In this document: piece after piece, positions 11,607 to 23,640 of the stretch
Layout: the number at the start of each line of letters is the position of its first letter
How positions within the stretch are numbered: the first letter of the stretch is position 1
From: Isoetes taiwanensis
Lineage: Eukaryota; Streptophyta; Lycopodiopsida; Isoetales; Isoetaceae
Direction: 5' to 3'
DNA: 64,000 bases
NCBI GenBank assembly: GCA_021234155.1
Contig: JAJEKV010000080.1
Location: 4,565,989-4,629,988, forward strand
Notes under the pieces: generated by a model
Seen by the model: only the letters and a program-made list of their open reading frames with translations
What the model was told of the DNA's origin: nothing
Database searches by the model: none
Made by a program: the position numbers and the translations under genes

Positions 11607-12017
11607 TCATGCCTTTGTACAAGCTTGAGTACCAGGGAAAATCCTCTTCATACAAACGGCCAAGACCTGCTCTACTATGAATTCTATTAGTTCAGCATTG
11701 TTCCAGGAAATGCTGGATCCAGCAGGCACAATGAATAGGGGCTGAACCGTGAAATAAGCAGAAAATGTAGAAAAATGATTCAAATCCGTTGCATATATCA
11801 TAAGTGAGGGTAGAAAGATTGATGATTCATGAGCAATCCGATGGGATAAAGAATCATAACATAAATGGACTGGAATACTAATCTGCATATTTGTAACAAG
11901 GCTTCCAACAATTTTCCGGAAGTAACCCACTTGCTTGTGATTGAAGACGAGAGCAGAAACAACCCTCTTGTCTATTTTATATCCACATTTATAAATGTAC
12001 CTGTATTTTAGCTCCAC
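11607..12017 (-). other. Unidentified minus-strand ORF
   Basis: A 136-codon ORF with mixed hydrophobic composition (for example VVSALVFNHKQVGYF, AELIEFIVEQVLAVC) contains no motif I recognise. It is long for this AT-rich background but may be chance. No promoter or flanking exon is identified. Confidence 0.2.
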
Positions 12018-12099
12018 GGCTGGATAGACGAAACCCTATCCCATGTAAATCGAAAACCCTAGATCCATCTTTTGAAACCCTAGAATCCATCATAGCTGT

Positions 12100-12270
12100 T
12101 CAAATTCTTTCAACCATTAGACTCAATAGTACCCAAAAATGAAAAATCCACATATATTATATTATATAAGCTAAAGCTTTAACATCTCCTGCTTTTTTTT
12201 ATGGCTGTTCAAATTCTTTCAACCATTAGACTCAATAGTACCCGAAAATGAAAAATCCACATATTATCAA
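12100..12270. repeat. Direct repeat (~58 bp) and dispersed copy of a 30-bp word
   Basis: The segment 'gctgttcaaattctttcaaccattagactcaatagtaccc...aaaaatccacatat' occurs at about 12103-12160 and 12202-12260. Between them, 'ataagctaaagctttaacatctcctgctttttttt' (about 12167-12200) recurs at about 15591-15628, so it belongs to a dispersed repeat. Confidence 0.65.
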
Positions 12271-12299
12271 ACCATATATAAGTCATTCACTTTGATTCT

Positions 12300-15290
12300 A
12301 TTCTTCAATATTCCATGATGCTCCATTGCATGCGTGCCAATTGTCAAAAAAATTTTTCGGGGAACATTTTCCTAATTTTGCATTCTTGCATTTATTGAGG
12401 AGGAGCCACAGCCACGTGACTCCCCTTCCTCGATCAATCCCCCTTCTTGCATTTATTGAGGAGAAGAAGCTCCGTTTACAGAAACAGAGCAACCAGGAGG
12501 CCGCTTGCTTAGCTTCGTTACCGCATTAGAACGCAGAGAAATAATGTTGTTTCTGCCCTCTTCGGCTCCTCTAGCAAGCGGCCAAGCCCTCTCTTGCTTC
12601 GATCTGTTCCACGCCCATATGCTCGTTCCGCTGGTTTGCTCCTCTGCTTCATTCTGCGGGTTTTTCCTCTCCCTTCTGTCGTTTTTTTCCTCATTTTTAA
12701 TGCTTTTTAATGCTTCTTCGTAGAGTTGGAGTTTCCTTCCACTGACAACCACTTGCTTGACATTCTGTTCCCGTTTTTTTTCTGGAAGTACTCTACTCCC
12801 TTACAGGTTAAATCTTGAAGATTTTAAGTTCAATTCTTCAACTTGAAATTGCAATCGACATCTCGTGGATCTAGATTTGCTTGGCGAAGGCAAGACGGGC
12901 ACTGCGGTGATTTAGCAAAGAAGAAGATCGTTGTTTTGGGCGTGTTACAGGCGCCAAGTATGTTTCCTACTGACCGTAGAATGTTATGGGTAGATAATAG
13001 GACGATTTTGCAAATCGCATATTGATTGTATAAAATAGCCTTTCAGGTTAATGCAAACCCAGTCGCTTTGCAAGTAAAAACCTCATTCTTTTTTTCTCCT
13101 TTGCTCGCCATGTCCAACCTTTCTTTGTTCAATTGAGAAGTTATCTCGACCAAAATTCATCATGTATCCCGTTTTTTATACAAGGGAGCTGGTCCACACT
13201 CATAGGTTGGTGCTTATCTACTATAACTGTACCAGGCACATGAATTTGGTAAACTGTTTATACGATGCGGTATTGGTTGGTGTTGGGAGATAATGGCTTC
13301 TGGAGTGTTGAGTCTAATAGCTTTTGGAGTAAGTAACATATCATGGAAAGCAGGTGATTCACTGCTCAACGGCTCCAAATCAAGTCAAAAACATGAGGAG
13401 GAAGATGTGTACATTATAAGCATCTCAATGAACCGAGCCTTATAGAACGGAAATATACTTAAAATGAGAATAGCGTTTTATAAGTCCTGCTTTTACCGAT
13501 ACCATTGAATGTCTTGATGGGTTTTTCAGCATGCCCCTTCAAAATTTCCTAGCTTGCATAGGCCATCAATAAGGATACCACACATTACAGTATATCCAGG
13601 GCCTCTGATTTATACTTTCCTTTGGCGGCAATCGAAAAAGGAAATGCGTTGACTTACTCGGATTTTGCATGTTCAGAATCCTTGTGTGTGCAGCGGCAAT
13701 CTTTGAGTAGGCGGGTAAAAGATGGGATGCTTCAAGTTTTGAGCATCACGTGGCATTCCTGCAGTCATAAACTTGAGCTCGATATGCGTCGCGAGCCCGA
13801 AGTGTAATGTGAATGTGGGTTCTCGAGTATTTGGGTCCAGATCATGGATATGGCAGAAATCTGTCGAGGTCTCAATCATTTTCTAGTGCTTATCCTGCCC
13901 ATGGTCCGGGATTTTCTATATTTCTAAGAAAAGCCAACAGTGAGCCTTAGTTTTCTATGGTTTCTGTATCTTTGGAAGATTCACGCCCGAAGTCGGGCGC
14001 TTCAGACGAATATTGTAAACCGGTCTCGTGGAGAGCCGAATGGCACAAACGAAAGCGTAACCCATCCTCACAATGAAGCTTTTGGCTATGGAGATGGCGA
14101 GGCATTGAAGCTCTAGCAACCTAGGCTGCTGGAATGTGACCCGGGCTTCAGGGGAGCTGACTGCCACAGCATAATTATCTTATTGCTTCTTACTGCTTCG
14201 TTGCCCTAATCAACTAACTAGGTTTCGTATGCAGGTGAAGCGCAAACAAAGGACTACAGGGCGTCGTTGTGTGGATGTGCTTGGGATTGCTCTGTGACTC
14301 AGGTAGCATGCGATTTTTTAAACAGCTCAAATGTATAACATATTCTCTATCTCATATAGAACTGGTAAATAAACTGTGATAATCTACAGGTTGTACATTT
14401 CTTCATCATTAAAATCAATAGATGACTTGAACAGATGTTGTTGATCAACTAGTTCTTGTGCCTGATTGGTTGAGTCCTTTTCCCTGTTTTCTTTTTTCGT
14501 ATGTGTATATATACAAATGTGATTCTTTACATAAAAACAAGAAATGATTCTTTATATAAAAACAAGAAATGTATGCCTTTACAAATGAGCTTTAGAAGCG
14601 GGATTCAATGAGTTGTCGACTCCCTTGCAGACTCCCGATTTTGCAAATGGGGCCAACACATTTGGCTATGCCTACCCATTTGATCTCGCTCCATGGACCA
14701 TCAACAAAAAAAAGTGAAAAACCTTCAAATCTATAGCTAAAACATCCGCCAATTTGAGATTTAATCAGCCATTTGATCAAAACCAAGCCCAAAACCATCT
14801 AAATCAAGTTTATTAGCTAAAACCTTGGCTTCCGTGCTCGAGGTTTGATTTTACAATAGATAAGTTGTGTGGATTTAGTTGTGTAGATTTAGTGCCCAAT
14901 TGATGTCTTTGCACCAGAGTACCTAAAAAAGTTGTAAATTCGGCAAAACCAAAAGTCGGATAGTATGGGCTAAAAGCTCAGATTCTGATCAGGTCTCGAC
15001 CTCCAAAGAAAAAAAAGCTAATCGACATCTCTCGCATGGACATCTCTGGCAGTAAATTATTTACAAAACTAGCGGCCCCGTCCGGAAGAAGCCCAAGGAA
15101 TGGCGCCGAAGTTCGCCCTCGAAATTTCCGGCCCAAATAAAGCCTAAGTAAGGGCTGCTACGAAAACTCCGGCTAATGGACGTACGCAGCCTTTTAGTGC
15201 ATATTCAAGCGGTTTCATCCCCGTGGAAAATTTCAATCAACATTTCGTGAAGAATGATATGCCCTGCTTTGTGCTTTTCCTAGTTAAGAA
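12300..15290. other. No recognisable gene
   Basis: Short ORFs on both strands (12453-12752 minus, 12843-13025 plus, 13622-13879 both strands, 13955-14167 minus) show no family signature. A CT-rich segment at 12540-12720 yields overlapping ORFs on both strands. A 20-residue PPR-like phrase on the minus strand near 13.55 kb is too short to call. Confidence 0.45.
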
Positions 15291-15370
15291 GTGATCACTG
15301 TAATCGAGCAGCTATAGAAAGCAAGAACTGGAGATTCAACCCTTGCATAGAGAGAGTTTGTTCTAGTTTG

Positions 15371-15422
15371 CATGGGCAAGAGGACACAAGGCAACAATGT
15401 GGGTTCAAATCCCGCGTGTCCG
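15371..15422 (+). other. tRNA-like fragment with B-box
   Basis: A perfect RNA polymerase III B-box type word, GGTTCAAATCC (15402-15412), sits in a T-arm-like GTGGGTTCAAATCCCGC. It is followed by GTGTCC, which could pair with GGACAC at 15382. The A-box candidate TGGGCAAGAGG (15373-15383) is only about 18 bp upstream, too near for a complete tRNA. This is a deleted tRNA or the head of a tRNA-derived SINE. Confidence 0.35.
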
Positions 15423-15555
15423 ACAATTCATAAATGCTACCACATGTGGTCTTGCACCCTTGTGAATAGAAACCCATTATTAAACATGCATTGCATTGAC
15501 AGGTTGAATGTTAATAGTGGGCCAAACCTTAGTGGGTTGGAACTAAAGAAACGTT

Positions 15556-15577
15556 CGCGGCGGCCTTGGCCGCCGCG
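15556..15577. repeat. Perfect GC hairpin
   Basis: A 10-bp perfect inverted repeat CGCGGCGGCC / GGCCGCCGCG is separated by TT, an isolated GC block in AT-rich sequence. On either strand the transcript would form a very stable hairpin. No U-run follows and its role is unknown. Confidence 0.8.
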
Positions 15578-15905
15578 ATAAGTTTCTTGTATAAGCTAAA
15601 GCTTTAACATCTCCTGCTTTTTTTTTTATGAATATGCTCCCATTCTTTAATGCCAATCCATATGCAAACGTGCATATAATAACCACATGCAAATAATAAC
15701 CCCACGCAAGAACTTTTTGTTCAAGCATGTGACAAGTGCCTTGCATGCACCCAAAACTTGCATGCATTTGCAATGCAATGTTTTCCAACGTAAAGCCATG
15801 TTTTAAAACCCATTATTTGCAAGACAAACCTTGTACTCATGCCCAAGTCCAAACCTTTAGACAAGGAGACCTTGTACATGCCAACCTGCAACATTTGCCG
15901 TTACA

Positions 15906-16720
15906 ACAATGTGTACAACAGATTCTGGTCCACAGATTGAGGTAGTCATATGGGGTTGCCATCAGGATATCCAGCCAGGGCGGTTTGTGTCTTCTGTGTA
16001 TAAATTGCTTGTGCATTCTGAAATCCTGCCTCCGTCTAATAGATGGCATCTTCAGGTCCCTCAGCCACAATGGAAAAGTGTTTGGATATGGGTATGGGAT
16101 AAGTCGCTTCACCCCAAAGTAGTAGTTTTGTGGTGGCAAGTGATCCATAGATGCCTCGAGTCAACGTGGTTAGTCCATAAAATGGATAATCGGATTTCAC
16201 GTACTCGCCCTTTATGCCGCCAAAGGGTTGAGAGTATTGAGCATTGTTTTTCTTGTGTGAGAGGCTTCTACAGGCATGGTCTTGGTTGTTGACCCTTTTG
16301 GCATCGCTCTCGATCTAGCCGCAAATTTTGCTTGCTATCTATCCCGATGCTTGGCCCAAACAACGAAACGAAGCTTTTCATCTCGCATGTGGTCGGCTTT
16401 TATGGTCAATCTGAAGAGAAGGAGGTTGTTTATCTTTAAGGGCATAGATACTGCAGATGAGGTTGTTCTTCAGTGGGCGCAAGATAAAATTGTTATGGCT
16501 TACAATTGTTCTTCTCTTGATCAAGAGAAGAAAGTACTGATCTGGCATACTTACCTTCAGATTCATTCTTTTGCATAGGCAGGTGGTTGTGCTCAGTTGG
16601 ATCGGTTTGTCCACTGGGGTTATAATCCTGTCTTTGCATTTATGTTGCTCGGTTTCTAGTTGGGGAATAAAGCTTGACGCCCTTCAAAAAAAAAAAAAAA
16701 AAAAAAACAATGTGTACAAC
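15906..16720 (+). mobile_element. 5'-truncated LINE insertion with poly-A and TSD
   Basis: The 14-bp word ACAATGTGTACAAC flanks the segment exactly, at 15906-15919 and 16707-16720, and the inserted sequence ends in a run of about 21 A (16686-16706). Target-site duplication, 3' poly-A and 5' truncation are the hallmarks of target-primed reverse transcription by a plant L1-type LINE. The ~787-bp insert carries the C-terminal zf-RVT region of ORF2 and a short 3' UTR. The perfect duplication indicates a fairly recent event. Confidence 0.9.
15921..16578 (+). pseudogene. LINE ORF2 C-terminus (zf-RVT domain), frame-shifted
   Basis: The first frame (to 16292) reads PGRFVSSVYKLL, WIWVWDKSLHPKVVVLWWQV and LCRQRVESIEHCFSCV. 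This is the pattern of the reverse-transcriptase zinc-binding domain that follows RT in plant LINEs (GxFxVKSAY, then W-K-P-K-V-F-W, then CxxC...E..HxF..C). The first Cys of the CxxC pair is altered. After the stop at 16290-16292 the coding potential moves to another frame from 16276 (MWSAFMVNLKRRRLFIF, cf. the usual W-RRN-IF motif). There is no RT domain, so it is a dead 3' fragment. Confidence 0.75.
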
Positions 16721-17110
16721 TAAACAATAGGCATAAGATATTGATTCAAAGATAAATCTTATTTTATCATTTAAAAAAAAAAAAAAAGTATGTTCAATAC
16801 TTAGAAAGATCATAATGCAAAAATTTGAGCATACCTGTCTGAAGATTCTTTGCATTCATTATTATTCCCAAATAAGTCAATGAACAGAAATCCTAAATAC
16901 CTCTATTCTTAGAAAAGAACATCAAAGACAGAATTTAAAGCAAAGAACATTAAACAACCTTATATAAAGCCAAAAATGATGTACAGATATATATGACAAT
17001 AAAAATACAATTGTCAGTGGAAATTTGTCTAATTATATCTAGCCAAGTCATAGATTCATATAGTTACATCTTCATTGCCATCATACAAATTCGAGATTAA
17101 GTGCTATAAG
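16721..17110. other. AT-rich DNA without gene
   Basis: It contains a second A-run at about 16772-16786 and no coding potential. It directly follows the 3' target-site duplication of the LINE. Confidence 0.5.
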
Positions 17111-17660
17111 AGGAAGGAGGTATTAGAGTCAATTTTAGCGTCAGACCACAGTTATAAACTTAGACAGAAATAAATAGAAAAAAAAACCTTGAACTGACAT
17201 TATGGCTAACGCTACAACTGACTCTACGTTCTGTTGTTTAAACATCAGAGTTAGCATCAGAATTTGAGTCAGTTTTGTAGCAGACATAGAGTCACAATTA
17301 GAGTCAACCGTAGTGCTAGAATTAGAGGTAACTCTAGCATCAGCATTAGACCGTAGTGTTAGAATTAAATTCAACTTTACCATCACAATTAGAGTGAGCA
17401 AAGTCAATCATAGTGTTAGAACTAGAGTCAACTCTACCATCGCAATTAGAGTTGAGATTTAGACAGCCTTAGCATTGGTTTGAGGATCAAGAGTAGAGTC
17501 AGAATGGAGTTTCTATAGCGTTAGAATTAAAGTCAGCTAGTATGACACAATTAGAATCAGTTCTAATGCCATGATAGAAATCAGTCTTTGAGTTAGTTAT
17601 TGCGTCATTCTATGCATCAGTTCATAAGATAGCTCATACATCATTTCGCGAATCAATTAT
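17110..17660. repeat. Degenerate short-period repeat (agagtcaactctagcat type)
   Basis: Words such as 'gttagaat', 'agagtcaact', 'tagcatcag' and 'cacaattagag' recur irregularly about every 20-45 bp across 550 bp, giving an imperfect minisatellite. The overlapping 88-codon minus-strand ORF (17141-17407), rich in Ser, Thr and Leu, results from it. Confidence 0.6.
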
Positions 17661-20640
17661 CCTACTACCTTTTTTTAGTCACATTAATTACATTAAAGGG
17701 AGGGATGTTTAAGTTGCAAATTTATACCTTATGAACATACACATATTCTGCAACTACTTTAATTATATTCTACTATGCTAAAAAAAACCACAAAATATAG
17801 GTAGCAAAATCCATAATACTCCTAATACTCCATAAAATTCTACAAAAATTATATAACATAAGTAGTTACAAAAACCATAAAAACCATAGAATTTAAGTAG
17901 CAAATTTCATAGTGCAGTGTTGAAAAGAGACATCAAATACTAAAGATCAAAGATATGATCTAGCAATCTTCTTGTATTTTCAATGTTTCGCCTAGCAATA
18001 AGTTCTTCCTTGATGAAACACCAATGTCATCCTCATGCTGATTTATGGTGGAGAAAGGAAGGGCTAACCTTAAAACAAATTAATTGGCCAATTGTCAGAA
18101 GAGTAACCAAATTACACAACAGAGATCAGAAACCTCGTATGTTTACCTTAACTATCCAAACGTCTGGAAAAGAGAAATGGAAATGTGTGAGACTGAAAAG
18201 AGGACCTGCATAAATTTAAACAGATAAACATTAGTGCTTCGTAACTGCGCCATCGCTCTAGTATTATCAGAAGAGCCATAGTAGACGAGTTGGGCTTTCA
18301 AGTTCTAAATACGAGTTGGGTCTCTAAGATCTATCCAAAGAAATAGGAGTTTTGATTTTTACGATGTGTAGAAACAAGCAATGAAGAAGTAGAGCTGATT
18401 TATACATTATTGACATAATTACTCTGCACAATACACTACAATCTTTTGGAACACACGTTATACCATGTCAGAATGTTGCAATAACCATGATGCTACATCA
18501 GATGTACTCCAGGTCTGCCTGCAAACTTTTGCTGTAAACAATTAGTGCTAGATAGCGACATCAACATTTCACAAGTAGAGTGCCAGGGAGTGAATATATT
18601 ACATAAAAATGAGATACATGCAACATAAATTCTGCAAGATAGATGCCACAAAAGAAATTTTTAAGCCGATGGCCTGCAAACGTGGCCAACAGACCTAAAG
18701 CACCCTGCAATAACAAATACATGCAACAAGTGAATGCATAAATTCTGGAAGTAAATATATAAATTTGACCAATAAATCTGAATCTATCCAACAGGAGGTT
18801 GCAAGGGGCCCCTTGTTTGCCACCACTAACTCCGTTGTTGAACACATTGTCATAAAGCAGATTTTTAACTATCTTTATAATAATATTTAAACCTGGCAAG
18901 CTGTAGCAGTGCAGACTTTGTAATAGATGATGTATTCTTATCCTTGCAACATGGCCAGTTAATTTCTGATATAGTAGTACATTTCTTATCTTTGCAACAT
19001 GGCCAGTTAATTTCCATAGGTAGGGCTATAATTGAAATATAGTCAGGGCTATAAATCGAAATATATAGGGCTGTAATACAGACATGGCTATTATTATACA
19101 TCATACAGGATTATAAACAAAATACAGGAAAGATTGAAATGAAAATGGAATATATCAAACACTTACCTGGCTGGCTGGCTCTGGAACAACAATGCCTCTT
19201 CTTCTATGGCTCAATACCTCTTCTTCTCTACTGGAACAAGAATGCCTCTTCTTCTCTTCTTTGCAATTCCTCTTCTTCGTCTTCTATGGCTTCGTACCTG
19301 TATGGTGCCCAGCAGGCTCAATGGACTGCAGCAGTGGCTGGCGGCAGCAGCGAGACAGAAAGTAGCAGCGTAAAAGCTAGGCTACAACCTGATTCCTTCA
19401 CCTGGCCGCCAAAAACTTCGCATCCCTGTATTCGTGAGGGAAATCCAAACCTGAGGGTTCTTTTTTTTTCCAAAATTGGGGACGTATAACATCATTTTTG
19501 TTCTTCCGGCTTGCTTCGATGCCCTAAATTCGCTATAGCCATTTCTCCCGAGCCTCAAAACCACCATTAGGATCTCACCAGCTGCAAGCTTTGCACACCA
19601 CCACCGTTTTCCAGTGCCATAGCCGCATCCTGTGCCCTCATCTCTTCCCGCCTATGAATTTCCTTTGAACTCGACCATTGGCATGCCTCTGTCTTGTTTC
19701 GTCAAAATTTTGCAACATTTCCATTAGACTAATAATATTTGTGGGTGCTTTTGGATTCATTCGAGATGTGGACCAGTGTAGATGATACCAAGGAAATCCC
19801 TTAACAACATAATAGTAGCTAGAAAAGATTGTATATACGATATATATATATTTGATCCCCCATCTTGGCATTTTCATGCAACTACTTATGTTCCCATTAT
19901 TAGTCTAAGTCTACGTGCTAAAGATGCCAAATCCAATTTTCTATCAAAAACATAATTATAAACAAGTTTATTTCATTTTCATAAGGTCCAAAAATAGCAG
20001 GGACGATGATCAACTAAGTGTTATATAGTTGAAGCCATTGAACTTGTATGGAGACAGCATGTATTTCATCTATATTCCATCTATATTCTACAGCATGTAT
20101 TTCAATAAGACGACTATGCGATTAATTAATGTTGTCTAGACTCTAGAGTTGCCTTTTATATTTTGTGATGTTAATTCATGTTCTATGTAATATTTTAATC
20201 TCGCTCAGATTAAATCCCCACTTCTTGTCAGCGTGCGCCTTATGTATGTTCTTAGTCTAGGAAGGCCCTCGTGCCTCAGAAAGGTCCTCACACCTTGCAC
20301 AAATTATTTTCTACTGAAATCCTTCTTGTTCATGGAATCCCTCAGTTTTTAACTCATAGGCCTCCATCGTATCCTCTTTTGTAGGAGGAGTCTTCTATGA
20401 AGCGACTCTTGAGCTTTGGCGACCATCCTATCAATTGTTGTTCTATCACTCTATTACTATATGATTCTACACCTGAAGAGGCTGGTTGGCATGAGGATGT
20501 TCTTATCATAGATGTTGTACTTGGAACATTTGTAAGAAATATGTGAGGTTCATATCATAATCTGTAAGCAGCAAGTAAAGATCACATACGTTCAGTGATG
20601 TGAACCATCTGAGGTGTAGACAAAATTTCACAGGGTTGCA
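17661..20640. other. AT-rich DNA, no named gene
   Basis: Short ORFs at 17983-18213 (plus), 18561-18899 (minus) and 19139-19489 (plus; Ser-rich segment over a CTT-rich microsatellite) are not recognisable. A ~27-bp segment 'tatcyttgcaacatggccagttaatttc' is duplicated at about 18938-18968 and 18987-19015. Confidence 0.45.
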
Positions 20641-21110
20641 ATACATGTTGCAGATAATTCTTTATGAAGATGTAAGCATTAAAGTTGAATATCTATGTTG
20701 GAAATCTATGTTGATGAAGTTTCAAGTGAAGGTAGAACTTCATAAAGGAAAAATGTTATAGTAATTGCTTATGAATATTCAATGGTTCATTTGAACCATT
20801 GGAAAAACCATTAATTTTGAAGACCTAACATTTAGGTCGGCAGCCCCACTTAATGGAGGCAACCGAGTTTGAAAAGCTCGGTCCAATAAAATATAGCCAG
20901 AGATCATATGTATATTTATAAGGTGGAGAAGCCTTCGGTTCGGAAAGGCACACGGTTAGGAAAAATCGCCGGACCTGTGTGTATAACGTAAACCTAAGTT
21001 GTATAGATAGATACTGTGAAAAACCATCTGTAGAGAAGCATTTCGAGGATTGTATAAATTGCTACACTATTTTATTCAGTCCCTAATGAGTAGTGAGTAG
21101 GGATATATGG
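20640..21110 (+). mobile_element. Probable Ty1/copia 3' end and LTR (degenerate)
   Basis: A frame near 20650-20760 reads SIKVEYLCWKSMLM...ELHKGKML. This weakly resembles the end of copia RNase H (SIxVEYCxTxxxLADxxTKALHKxK). It is followed by TGTTATAG at about 20755, a typical LTR start, and by a TATA-like tatttataagg at about 20912. The right border is not determined, no second LTR was found and the coding match is degraded, so the call is tentative. Confidence 0.35.
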
Positions 21111-21864
21111 TTTCTTGAAAGTTAGAAGTAAATTATGACCTTTGCTTAAGACTATTGAATTGTGATGTTTAGAATTGAGTTGAAATTTATGCAAAGGGGA
21201 ATCTTCATAATTTGAGCTGAGCATATTGTGTGTTTGGAAATTGACTTTGGATACACATTGGGATTGGTTTGATCTATATTCAAAATTAAGTTAATATCTT
21301 AGTCTTATTAATAATTGTTTACAATATTGAACCATCATACTGTTCCCTCCAGGTCATGCTCAAGCATCCGGGCATAGGTTTCTACATGGTCATAATCTAG
21401 GCGCAGCAGGGGCACATGGGGTGCTGAGGCAATGGTCACACTGGTGCGAGAACAGGGGCTGGTGGTCTGAGTCTACTTCCTCGTCTCGACTATTTGTTCC
21501 AATACTGAAATGGGTACTCAAGTGCAGACCTTGCTCCTCTACCAGTACACGTAATCTACTACACTAGTGCCGCCCCCCTGGTTCTCCTGTCTACAAGTGC
21601 AGCGGCTGGAAGACAGCCACTGTGCTGACCAAGTCAAAGATAATGCGTAGCAACAACAACTGCCTGCCATAATGTGTGACGTCCTTGGCCAAGCCACCTC
21701 TTGTGGGGTCTAGTTGCAACACATCCTCTGCGAGGAGTTCAAATTTCGGGATCTGCTCGGCCCCTGTGCGTGCACTAAACTCTCCAAGCAACATAACCTT
21801 GCCCAATTGAATTCTAAACAATCTAACAACTTTTCTCATAATAATTCATCAAATTTTTACTACA

Positions 21865-21970
21865 AAATAGGTCAACTCGGTTACTCCGTGCGGAACAGCT
21901 CTGCGTTCGTGACGCAAGAGGCTTTTGCGTGGCGCTGGCGCGGAGTGACCCGAGTGGATCAAACTTGACC
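21865..21970 (+). repeat. Dispersed copy of the CG module of the 45.6-46.5 kb satellite
   Basis: The words 'caactcgg', 'ctgcgttcgtgacgcaagaggc' and the following inverted 'gtgacccgagt' match the CG-rich core of the ~228-bp repeat at 45.6-46.5 kb ('caactcggg...tctgcgttcgcgacgcaagaggcc...tcacccgg'). It is a single diverged copy in AT-rich DNA. Confidence 0.6.
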
Positions 21971-22079
21971 TAAAATTCATTTTTCATGAAAATCTTTTAA
22001 CTTTCTATATTAATCGAAAGGTTTAAGTACATTGATCACAATTTTTTACACAAAATTTCAAGCTTTTAGACCTTTCAGC

Positions 22080-22744
22080 TTTGACACGATCATGATAGTC
22101 GGGGTTGAGCCTATACCGTCGTTGCTAGATGGGGCATGCATTAAGTTTGGTAAGAATGGTGAGTTCCCCGAACTCTATTTTGATACCTCTTAAATCTTTA
22201 TAACTCCACGCAAAGATGTGCTTGAATTTTTTGAAGAGACTGAGGGCGGGAGCTTTATAGGGGTTGGGAAGATTGGTAGCTAACCGGATGGGTTGGTTGT
22301 CCCCCAAATTAATGATTTCAACTTTAGGAGTCTGAATATGCAGAATGACATCCGTGTCAGTGACGGTATGAGCAGGTGGTTGTAATAACACTGGGGGTTC
22401 AACACTCTGAGTAGAAAAAGAATAAAGGCTGTTGAGTGTGTCAAGTAAGGGTTGCGTCATGACAGCAGCGACATCAACAATGCCTGTAGGGGTGTCAACG
22501 TTCGGATGTCAACACGCTAGCGATTGCAAGGTGCAAGATAAGGATCAAGCAAGGACGCAACATCATGATCTTTATCTACGCTCATATCGCCCCAAGTATC
22601 AACATACTCATGGTAGGCAGACAAAGGCAAGCCAGCAGCCGAAGCTTGGACTTGATAAGTGTTATGAAGATCCCCAAAATCACTATCAGAGAGTGATGGT
22701 TCAGCATGTTCAACAGAGATGAGTTGCCCAGTTTCAAGATCCAT
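22080..22744 (-). pseudogene. Ty3/gypsy pol fragment: start of reverse transcriptase
   Basis: The minus-strand frame reads VEIINLGDNQPIR, LFKKFKHIFAWSYKDLRGI and, after a TAG at 22125-22127, QRRYRLNPDYHDRVKAE. These are the conserved steps into the gypsy RT domain (LGD..., FAWSYxDLxGI, Q-R-YR-NP). The catalytic YxDD region is missing because homology ends near 22080. Upstream codons to about 22744 are open but not conserved. The TAG stands where many relatives have Gln (PIQQRRYR). Confidence 0.75.
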
Positions 22745-23246
22745 AGTTGGCCATCTGTAATGACAAGTTGATCACTGGCTCTTCCTTCCTAATCCTTGGG
22801 CATCACTGTGACCCTTTTTGCATGGATGGCGCACAAGTTGCCCTCTTCAAAAAGTTGGACGAGCTCGGCCACAGCTACCGCCTGAAGGGATCGGACTGTC
22901 AAGGGTGTGACCCGATAGTCCATCCTGAAGTCCTGCATTATTTCCCGGAGGAGCCGTTGAAACGGTGCCTTCCGGATTAGGAGATTAGTGCACTGTCGAA
23001 AGTGCCTAATCTCCCCGAAACACCTGCGCGTGCCTAGAATTGGGCCCGTGATAGACCCTCTTGGGTGCTACTGGTTGAGGTGGGGGGGCTTCGGCTGATT
23101 CTTGGCCCTGCCACCCTCCACGTACCTTTGGACGTTCTGCTTGTAGTATCAATTGTTATAGCATGGAAGAATAAAAAACATAGACAAGATAATTTTCATT
23201 AACATTAGAACAAAAACAATGTTTGGCTTGCATAGCCATTTTTAAC

Positions 23247-23640
23247 TTAAGAGAAACTACATAAGGAGTCTCTTGAAGGGTGATCTCCTTTCCTCCTTTT
23301 GAAAATAACTAACAAGCGTTTTCTCCAGTCAATAGGAGGATTGACGATTTGAAGCCATTTGATACCTAGTATCACATCAAACCTTGTTCGTTTTGCTAAA
23401 TCAAAATCCATTGTCTCTGCATAATCCACAATGGTCAAATGCACGCCAACCACCCATGGCTCTAGTGTTGAATCTGCTTACCAACTTCAGTCTCAGTTTC
23501 ATATGGTGCTACTTGGACCATTGCCAACTCTAATTCTTGTGTAAAGTCAGCTGAAATGAAATTGTCAATACTCCCAGATCCAATAAGAACGATAACAATT
23601 CTACCTTTTATTTTCCAAGTAAATGGAGAACTTGTCCATC
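23247..23640 (-). pseudogene. Ty3/gypsy aspartic protease, inactive
   Basis: The minus-strand frames give IVIVLIGSGSIDNFISADFT near 23610-23550 and FDVILGIKWLQIVNPPIDW near 23380-23310. These are the two halves of a retropepsin-like domain (LIDSGSTxNFI and YDVILGxxWL). The catalytic Asp of the D-S-G motif is Gly, and a frameshift near 23455 separates the halves. It shares orientation and order with the RT fragment at 22.1-22.5 kb and is probably the same decayed element, though an AT-rich segment lies between. Confidence 0.7.

Noticed and set aside
13530-13600. Minus-strand phrase YTVMCGILIDGLCKLGNFEG resembling a pentatricopeptide repeat
   Set aside because: Only about 20 residues, no adjacent repeats in any frame, and stops follow. 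Too short to call a PPR gene.
15371-15422. Functional tRNA gene
   Set aside because: The A-box to B-box distance is too short, and D and anticodon arms are missing.
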